From the NCBI GenBank assembly GCA_943332745.1, contig CALQQQ010000024.1:1-10530 (forward strand): a DNA stretch of 10,530 nucleotides. The letters run 5' to 3'. The DNA is from Opitutus sp. GAS368. GTDB taxonomy: Bacteria; Verrucomicrobiota; Verrucomicrobiae; Opitutales; UBA953. Made by a program: the position numbers and the translations under genes. This document shows, in pieces, positions 9,001 through 10,530 of the stretch. The notes below the pieces were generated by a model. It saw only the letters and a list, made by a program, of their open reading frames with translations. It was not told where the DNA came from and ran no database searches. Numbering within the stretch: the first letter of the stretch is position 1; each line of letters opens with the position of its first letter.

Positions 9001-10530
9001 TCCGCTGACATCGAGCACCGCGGTGTTGGTGGTGCTATTGACGCTGGCATATGCCAAGGACGCAAAGGTGAGCGTATTGGCACCGACCCCCGTGAGGCTG
9101 ATCGCGCTCTTGGAGTAATAGAGCTGCAGCGGTCCGGCGGTTTCGGTGGTCGCGGAGGCATTGCTGATGACGCCCAGCGTACCGCCTTGCAGCGTCACCG
9201 CACGGCCCGCGATGCGTCCAGAGGCCTTCAGGGCCCCGCTGCTGTCCAGGTTAACGACCGCCCCCGAACGGATATTCAAGCCGCTGCCCGCCGTGGTGCT
9301 GATCAGGTTGACGCTACCGGCCGAACCACGCAGGTTAACCGTCCCGCCTTCCACGCGAAGGTCCCCGGTGATGGTATTGGTGCCAGTGAGATTAAGGGTA
9401 CCCGAACCGAGGTAATAAAGGCTGCCGCCCGTCGCGGTAGTAGAAACCACCCCGGTGATATTCGTCGTGCCCGACCCGAGCAGAACCATGATACGACCGG
9501 TAGCCGCTTCGGTCTGCACCAAGCTGTTGGAAATCGTGAGCTCCGCGCCGCCGCTGAGGTTATTGGCCAGGGAACGACTCTGTCCGGTGACGGTGACGAC
9601 GCCCGACCAGACCATGCTGCCCGTGCCACTGAGCGTGCGACCGACCAGCGGGCCGTTGATAATATTAACCGGATTGGCAAAAGTGCCAGCCAGTGCGGAG
9701 GTCGCCTGGAGGATGCCGCCGTTAAAGTTCACCGGATTGGTGCTCGCCCCCACGGCGCCGGTCTTATCGAGAATCAGGGTGCCTTGCGTGAGCGTCAGAC
9801 CACCGGTGAACGTATTCGGCGTGGAACCTGAGAGTTTAAAGTAAGCGTCGCTGGCGATGGCGACGTCCCAGTAAGTGGACTTCGAGCCATTGGAGATGAC
9901 CCCATTCCAAACCGTCGAGCCCGTCCCACGCACACTAATACCCTGACTATTCGTCGCATCTAGGTTGAGGTAGTTACCGTTGATCGTGAGGAGCGCTCCG
10001 CTATCGAGGTTGTTACTAAAGGTCGTACCGTTATTGCCGGACTGCTTGGTGACATTGGCATTGAACACCATGGAGTTCGGGCCCGCGAAGACCCCGGCCG
10101 CATTATTGGCCAGCGTCAGCGACTGAGAGGTGATCAGGGGACCCCCGTAGGCGAAGATGCCGCCGTTATTCAGGGTGATGACTGGATGCGCCCCGATGCC
10201 ATTGACGGTGAGGCCGAGTAAACCGCCGTTCACATTGATCCCACCCGTCGCGGTGCTCGCTACGGCGGGGTTAAGAATCCACACGCCCCCGTCGTCCTTA
10301 CTGACCCCCAACAACGGGGGGTTAGTCGCGCCAGTGCTATTGGATAGCACCATATTCATCTGATTGGCGTCGGTATTCACCCCACGCAGAGCCAGGAACA
10401 ATGTTCGCCCGGTACCGTTCTCCGTAACCGTATTAACGAAAGTCCCATTCAGGATGAGCGGGCCGCTGCCGGTGGCGTCGATGCGGTAAGACTTACTACC
10501 CCCGTGTTGGGAGGAAGACGTGAACGTCAA
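1..10530 (-). CDS. Giant autotransporter-associated beta-strand repeat (PATR) protein, internal fragment
   Basis: Reading the minus strand from base 10530 gives 3,510 consecutive sense codons with no stop; both ends are open. The translation is coherent from end to end: alternating Gly/Thr/Asn/Val/Leu beta-strand patterns and repeated cores of the form (L/F)TK.GAG.L.L.G.NT(Y/F).GG...I..G.L..G, the signature of PATR (PF12951/TIGR02601). I count sixteen clear cores. The fragment alone is roughly 330 kDa by a rough residue-mass estimate. I noticed only one Cys codon (3352-3354) and few His and Trp, which fits an exported beta-helical passenger. Family knowledge places such proteins at the cell surface or secreted, with an outer-membrane barrel or sorting tail at the C-terminus; neither end is visible here. 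The specific role (adhesion, biofilm, glycan contact) is unknown. Order-preserving 4.4 kb macro-repeats whose landmark codons differ synonymously confirm that this strand and frame are coding. Confidence 0.95.
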   Translation of the reverse strand, partial: MTFTSSSQHGGSKSYRIDATGSGPLILNGTFVNTVTENGTGRTLFLALRGVNTDANQMNMVLSNSTGATNPPLLGVSKDDGGVWILNPAVASTATGGINVNGGLLGLTVNGIGAHPVITLNNGGIFAYGGPLITSQSLTLANNAAGVFAGPNSMVFNANVTKQSGNNGTTFSNNLDSGALLTINGNYLNLDATNSQGISVRGTGSTVWNGVISNGSKSTYWDVAIASDAYFKLSGSTPNTFTGGLTLTQGTLILDKTGAVGASTNPVNFNGGILQATSALAGTFANPVNIINGPLVGRTLSGTGSMVWSGVVTVTGQSRSLANNLSGGAELTISNSLVQTEAATGRIMVLLGSGTTNITGVVSTTATGGSLYYLGSGTLNLTGTNTITGDLRVEGGTVNLRGSAGSVNLISTTAGSGLNIRSGAVVNLDSSGALKASGRIAGRAVTLQGGTLGVISNASATTETAGPLQLYYSKSAISLTGVGANTLTFASLAYASVNSTTNTAVLDVSGSSALGSTNKLLFTTAPTAVGGILPRVFISGTDFAKYDVSLGVMAFSAYAAGTDVNTAATTDTVKVTAAYATDDFTASKTLNALAITDSTARTVALPANSMLTLSSGGLLVGGGVTHVLSATRLGFGTDGYIQVASGSTLDLQGSIISSTFTKGLGGTLIVSARQYSAGVINIADGTVQLNTPLNAFPATSGFNVEKGATFDLNGNTLLVQGLFTQGSVANAAGTITSTTGVGTFVFNNSGFSTYFGGTVSGASVNFARVGGYTVTLGGPLNQGGATAFLGGTTILQEAATLLNTSAITLNYAVVNITNNVNVLAQNNNLISDTAPITMRGASLGYAGYYGSAATETFGALTLAQGDNNLTATLGGGTISSVDLTFGSLSRGAGATINFAGTNLGQVGNSARIGFAGTPAVLNRGILGAWAIANTTDYAAYNTALGVGVVGQGGFTHYDFDLGAGKITQLFTLDTVEATTTLPPGTTTTSLIRFAGSTGNHIAFASPSDILNLELGGLLRSNSVYGVTNIGTLTARGILTAGGTESSGVRELVVYNNSQTSTNFTGNATASTTLGSNVLTLTSVTNLFKGALVTNANLPVGTFVTAVDTVGLTATLSSNALATGAAGTFNAAVGFNLHAVITDNGTGNAVRLVKAGTGILNLTAANTYTGGTIINAGAVNIFPPSASAVVIPAGGLTVNGSGGTAFTIVTTYGSGAIAATNDLTMNGSARLTFDASTANTLSSITFNNHGGEQGGFMLSYVGVGAGSTLTLTSATPVTATSTNPRIVSSIDTGTLALASTSNTFNIDGIRSPGGPVLTDTLATLSITSNITGPNAAITKTGVGVLQLSGVNTFGGNFTVAAGAVAIGASTVATAPVITSGPLGLGSVAFAAGTRLMVANASYTLANPLSFAGTPIFANTGTSASTLTISNSMGNLPSPIASIQVDSPSLTVVLAAPIANIASITNFTRTGLGAVVFNSTGYTGDFDANALGSPNSVSLLNNGDGTGSPETITLGNVLFDNGAPTITLGRSFGFLDIYLYQTPSNKILAPASVTGLGSGVTVTNNNGYGLVVPNAVTLTATSPSFSVATASSSSLIQGLTFNGAISGGATGAATVVFTKAGAGTMVLTNAANSFGGTSSIIDITGGILQATSDGALGNSTNVIRISTNSTTYGFRASGTFSTARVINLNAAANTIDVGNDSMLTLTSAFTFGTGGVTNAVTKNDNGILEISANNSTWNGTLVINDGAVRVSNAGALGLATAGTTVPNRVGAALQLNNVSIAEPLTLNTNGINNGGSLQAVAGTNTSSGAITMGNNVTIGADAGATLNLTGAISGVFSLTLAGGGSINFTTTALATGAATTLNKVGAGTTTLGVASPVFVSPITLSGGTLVVGNGSGVGSVGGTGAITIAESSTLRIDDRGTAVANRLGGGRAVAMLGGPTTLEYVTNTTGASSETFGGLTFGTVGNATIKVTNNGGQASTLTFASVNGTNYYTANFVKGGSGAGFGTATNKIIFTTPPTLVGGAVVATNGLLSRMVVNGTDFATYNTDGTTVNAFGVQAYAAYQNNANINAAAVLATDTFRLSSASTTGLINLSAKTLNAVKIDGASALTLGGTGSSLASSVLTVTTGGVLATGGGNHIIGSGLMLAFGSNEEYFFVNTGSSLTVNGTLVGTMAFQKSLGGTLTLNSPIFVTSNTMVNDGTLKLAAGGTNTLSPGTSLFVATGATVDLNGGVQYSGDLSSQTTTGYGLTTVGGTLTTTGGASTFVTNTASARRFAGQITGPIYFARTNGTGSGQVLTLSADNTYTGDTLLLGGITKLQDYGRLSGTSAITLNYGSLILDNDSGLLELNNRINDTTTLTLNGGSFSLYNRRGAMTTETVGAVTLASGASTLSSANCSNSSAQTPQGAVLTLASLTRNAAAGATVMFAQNYTNSSTGQLGLLGSFGENIIITTPPTLTNGLIGGWSVINSGYFRYSLKEFATYIPGLGVAALNVVGGRGYDATAFPATAQPTQNIRLPSADATLPAGGAIINSLNLAASTAGSVALTFTGANDVLNVASGGLLIQNVQNSLTGGMSIGTAALPGVITAGGASPASPQDLFFYYYGMEQLAPLTVNAALADNAGQSVRLITWGANIGSEGVTGAIILANAANTYSGGTVVNQNTLQIGVAGAAGYLPAGGLTINGGTVTQVNGTIAAQAVSLNSNAVLTLVGTNTLTRLTFNSNGGNSTATPSAAVGTLLSLTANGTTASTAPLYAQSSNPASLPTISGTAIDFGSQLNAASANTVSIVVAPAIINGQNISPTAPTLSISAVLQGIGTSNTGTLTKAGNGLLQLSGASAFPGGVNVTAGGLVIGASSTPTIGSAVVTGPVGAGTLTMATGTSLLSSAAYALANPLVLQGDLIFNGANNLTFNGSSTLPAAAFTINVVNPASTLTLLGPIQAGGAGGLTKSGAGTLVMGLISGTLTINGGAIKLLTDGDGLGGLPVLAAGPIVSDGPAAITVGKSGVSLGPIFPNAANKIIQSALSIPYSLTITNSNGYGLEDTAAFVFNDTLTFSVATLTPAALPSGLAFSGVVSGAYGFTKIGAGVLVLGNSGNTFGGAGKKIDIQSGVIAAASDGALGDLANAILLNPRTGTSTFRATGSFTTERSLQFTGTTNTRTLEVTQGNILQLNTAFDLNAGAGATAALIKNENGVLAINASNSGWSGTTTISGGAIRLLNSTGLGTSTIAILANTTANQVGSGALQLAGNITVTNNVTVGSGVTTQVGSGLNSLGVLQSVSGNNTFSGTLTNVAGTLFYVGADSGATLNLTGNIVATNSMLLVGGGTINLALSGAMPAFSNFQVLNGTTVNLTAGGANAGFTPNIAIFNGTLSVSGAGVKLGATGQLTVGQNGTLIIDDRGTATTTRLGNRSIILQGGATLNYLVNASAASAEVSTSSFSASSGFSTLNIDNSVGGQNSTLTFSSLTLNTGSVLNLTGAYGTAANKVTFTTAPTLVPATTGLLARVLINGTEFATYT
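4..96 (-). repeat. FTTAPT...TEFATY module, copy 3 (opens a third unit beyond the window)
   Basis: Reads KVTFTTAPTLVPATTG, then LLARVLINGTEFATY, ending four bases from the left edge. Its presence implies that a third macro-repeat unit, or at least its beginning, continues past the window. Confidence 0.75.
877..990 (-). repeat. PATR motif 16 (unit 2)
   Basis: Core LIKNENGVLAINASNSGWSG, then TTTISGGAIRLLNSTGLG. It is the counterpart of motif 8 at the same length (114 bases), with a Trp in the turn in both copies. A weaker PATR-like turn follows at about 661-717 (SGNNTFSGTLTNVAGTL). Confidence 0.85.
1186..1308 (-). repeat. PATR motif 15 (unit 2)
   Basis: Core FTKIGAGVLVLGNSGNTFGG, then KKIDIQSGVIAAASDGALG. 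Both ends match motif 7, and both motifs span 123 bases. Confidence 0.92.
1621..1707 (-). repeat. PATR motif 14 (unit 2)
   Basis: Core LTKSGAGTLVMGLISGTLTI followed by NGGAIKLLT. It is shortened: the NTY.GG turn is missing. Followed by DGDGLGG. Counterpart of motif 6. Confidence 0.85.
1984..2076 (-). repeat. PATR motif 13 (unit 2)
   Basis: Core LTKAGNGLLQLSGASAFPGG followed by VNVTAGGLVIG. It is canonical and the counterpart of motif 5. Confidence 0.92.
2542..2631 (-). repeat. PATR motif 12 (unit 2)
   Basis: Core GAIILANAANTYSGGTVVNQ followed by NTLQIG. It is the counterpart of motif 4; the TKAGTG segment is replaced by EGVTGA. Confidence 0.88.
3094..3198 (-). repeat. Related module, IIITTPPT...KEFATY, within unit 2
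   Basis: Reads IIITTPPTLTNGLIGGWSVI, then NSGYFRYSLKEFATY. It corresponds in position to 7711-7800 of unit 1, and its TTPPT start is closer to the unit-opening module than is that copy, which supports a common origin for both module types. Confidence 0.65.
3586..3678 (-). repeat. PATR motif 11 (unit 2)
   Basis: Core GSGQVLTLSADNTYTGDTLL followed by LGGITKL. The NTYTGDT turn is canonical. The counterpart in unit 1 (about 8140-8220, VTLGGPLNQGGATAFLGGTT) has lost the NTYTG turn. Confidence 0.85.
3925..4014 (-). repeat. PATR motif 10 (unit 2)
   Basis: Core FQKSLGGTLTLNSPIFVTSN, then TMVNDGTLKL. It is the counterpart of motif 3, and its SPIFV turn resembles that of motif 9. Confidence 0.8.
4402..4506 (-). 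repeat. FTTPPT...TDFATY module, copy 2 (opens unit 2)
   Basis: Reads KIIFTTPPTLVGGAVVATNG then LLSRMVVNGTDFATY. It matches the copies at 8893-8976 and 4-96, with a few extra residues between GG and LLSR. It is followed by an Ala-rich AYAAY stretch that also follows copy 1 (FSAYAAG). Confidence 0.75.
4861..4956 (-). repeat. PATR motif 9 (unit 1)
   Basis: Core LNKVGAGTTTLGVASPVFVS, then PITLSGGTLVVG. GAGT.TL and SGGTLVVG fit; the NTY.G turn is replaced by SPVFVS. It precedes the TLRIDDRGTA landmark. Confidence 0.8.
5266..5379 (-). repeat. PATR motif 8 (unit 1)
   Basis: Core VTKNDNGILEISANNSTWNG, then TLVINDGAVRVSNAGALG. The TKN.NG.L.I...NS.W.GT variant is shared with motif 16 and may be a subfamily of its own. 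Confidence 0.85.
5566..5688 (-). repeat. PATR motif 7 (unit 1)
   Basis: Core FTKAGAGTMVLTNAANSFGG, then IIDITGGILQATSDGALG. The ILQATSDGALG ending is a common family extension. Counterpart: motif 15, offset 4,380 bases. Confidence 0.92.
6061..6138 (-). repeat. PATR motif 6 (unit 1), degenerate
   Basis: Core FTRTGLGAVVFNSTGYTGDF followed by DANALG. The K of the TK pair is Arg and the strand after the turn is shortened. It leads into LLNNGDGTG, mirrored by LLTDGDGLG after motif 14. Confidence 0.75.
6433..6525 (-). repeat. PATR motif 5 (unit 1)
   Basis: Core ITKTGVGVLQLSGVNTFGGN followed by FTVAAGAVAIG. It is canonical. The downstream GAS...P...G..A..YTLANPL stretch is repeated after motif 13 in unit 2. 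Confidence 0.92.
6988..7080 (-). repeat. PATR motif 4 (unit 1), the most canonical
   Basis: Core LVKAGTGILNLTAANTYTGG followed by TIINAGAVNIF. Nearly every consensus position of the family is present. It corresponds to motif 12 in unit 2. Confidence 0.92.
7141..7338 (-). repeat. 66-residue insert module unique to unit 1
   Basis: Runs from GNATASTTLGSNVLTLTS through NLFKGALVTNANLPVGTF to TAVDTVGLTATLSSNALATG. It has the look of a small beta module of the type 'G...V..T..GL..G..V.G.GIP.GT.I..ID....T.TLS..A..TG', which I recall as a repeated insert in large bacterial surface proteins (recollection, not a database result). Unit 2 has no equivalent: the distance from the second ATY-type element to NTY(T/S)GG is 171 bases shorter there. 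Confidence 0.55.
7711..7800 (-). repeat. Related module, IGFAGTP...TDYAAY, within unit 1
   Basis: Reads RIGFAGTPAVLNRGILGAWA then IANTTDYAAY. It shares the F..xP...GIL......TD(F/Y)AxY pattern with the unit-opening module but has GAWAI before the TDY element. Its counterpart in unit 2 has GGWSVI at the same place. It sits about 1.18 kb downstream (in coding direction) of TDFAKY. Confidence 0.65.
8461..8553 (-). repeat. PATR motif 3 (unit 1)
   Basis: Core FTKGLGGTLIVSARQYSAGV followed by INIADGTVQLN. It matches motif 10 (3925-4014) of unit 2 in position and in the K.LGGTL start. Confidence 0.75.
8893..8976 (-). repeat. FTTAPT...TDFAKY module, copy 1 (opens unit 1)
   Basis: Reads KLLFTTAPTAVGGILP then RVFISGTDFAKY: a short strand, an FTTAPT turn, a GGIL segment and a G-T-D-F-A-x-Y ending. 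It recurs at 4402-4506 and 4-96 and, in shorter form, at 7711-7800 and 3094-3198. From memory, similar GGILP...GTDFATY segments occur in other giant PATR proteins of Verrucomicrobiota; I know no named domain for it. Confidence 0.75.
9325..9420 (-). repeat. PATR motif 2
   Basis: Core LGSGTLNLTGTNTITGDLRV followed by EGGTVNLRG. It is a good match: GSGTL.L.G.NT.TGD....GGTV.L. The flanking Ser/Thr-rich strands are typical of the family. Confidence 0.8.
9757..9843 (-). repeat. PATR motif 1
   Basis: Core FKLSGSTPNTFTGGLTLTQG followed by TLILDKTGAVG. NTFTGG and the G-T-L ending match the family pattern; the preceding TK.GAG strand is replaced by ASDAY. Lies in the upstream segment. Confidence 0.75.

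Larger units (their letters stand above)
8968..10530 (-). repeat. Upstream passenger segment, partly matching the end of a macro-repeat unit
   Basis: This is the first 521 visible residues. The stretch closest to the following unit (about 8968-9250) resembles the end of both later units: GRAVTLQGG here matches GRAVAMLGG at about 4715-4743 and NRSIILQGG at about 301-327, and each is followed by a Thr/Ser-rich stretch, LTF or LTFAS and FTTAPT. The part further upstream, 9850-10530, is less regular. It carries RTLFLALRGVNTDANQ (about 10360-10410) followed by VSKDDGGVWIL (about 10275-10305), which looks like a degenerate PATR of the GGTNTDAN...KSGAGTWVL kind. It does not line up by distance with the later units, so I treat it as a different N-terminal arrangement. 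Confidence 0.6.

Noticed and set aside
8605..9831. Long plus-strand open frame (408 codons), with similar ones at 6496-7617, 4363-5121, 2047-2769 and 7663-8367
   Set aside because: All lie exactly codon-on-codon antisense to the giant gene. They stay open because the sense gene rarely uses TTA, CTA and TCA. The products are Arg/Gly/Asp-rich without domains, as expected for complements of Gly, Ala, Thr and Val codons.
10304..10322. GC-rich hairpin ACCCCC-AACAACG-GGGGGT type inverted repeat
   Set aside because: Six paired bases in the middle of the coding frame, with no T-tract after it. It encodes ordinary residues (NPPLLGV), so it is not a convincing terminator.
1..10530. CRISPR array or DNA-level satellite, suggested by recurring words such as gtgagcgt and gccgttg
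   Set aside because: Repeated words are of irregular spacing and follow recurring codons for LTLT, NGG and similar peptides. There are no constant repeats with unique spacers.

Overview
The whole window lies inside one giant protein-coding gene on the minus strand. Read from base 10530 down to base 1 in the register whose codons occupy plus-strand positions 3k+1 to 3k+3, I went through every triplet and found no stop in 3,510 codons. The reading frame runs off both ends, so start codon, signal peptide, stop codon, C-terminal anchor, promoter and terminator all lie outside. I see no second gene, RNA gene, CRISPR array, insertion sequence or intergenic gap.

The product is an extreme-length protein rich in Gly, Thr, Ala, Ser, Asn, Val and Leu and almost free of cysteine. 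It is built from autotransporter-associated beta-strand repeats (the PATR family, PF12951/TIGR02601), with cores such as LVKAGTGILNLTAANTYTGG at 7021-7080. Such repeats form the exported, beta-helical passenger of large surface or secreted proteins. No catalytic motif is visible.

Layout from the N-terminal side (right) to the C-terminal side (left): (a) 8968-10530, the end of an upstream segment with two clear PATR motifs; (b) 4498-8967, a macro-repeat unit of 1,490 residues; (c) 88-4497, a second, diverged macro-repeat unit of 1,470 residues; (d) 1-87, the opening of a third unit. Units (b) and (c) carry the same landmarks in the same order about 4.4 kb apart. Each unit opens with an FTTAPT...GTDFATY module and carries a shorter relative of that module about 1.2-1.3 kb further on. 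Unit (b) also has an extra 66-residue insert.

Organism: PATR proteins of thousands of residues, moderately high GC (roughly 60% by eye) and the FTTAPT/DFATY module point most naturally to Verrucomicrobiota (Opitutae-like). Planctomycetota or proteobacteria with giant autotransporters remain possible. This is an inference from family knowledge, not from a marker gene.
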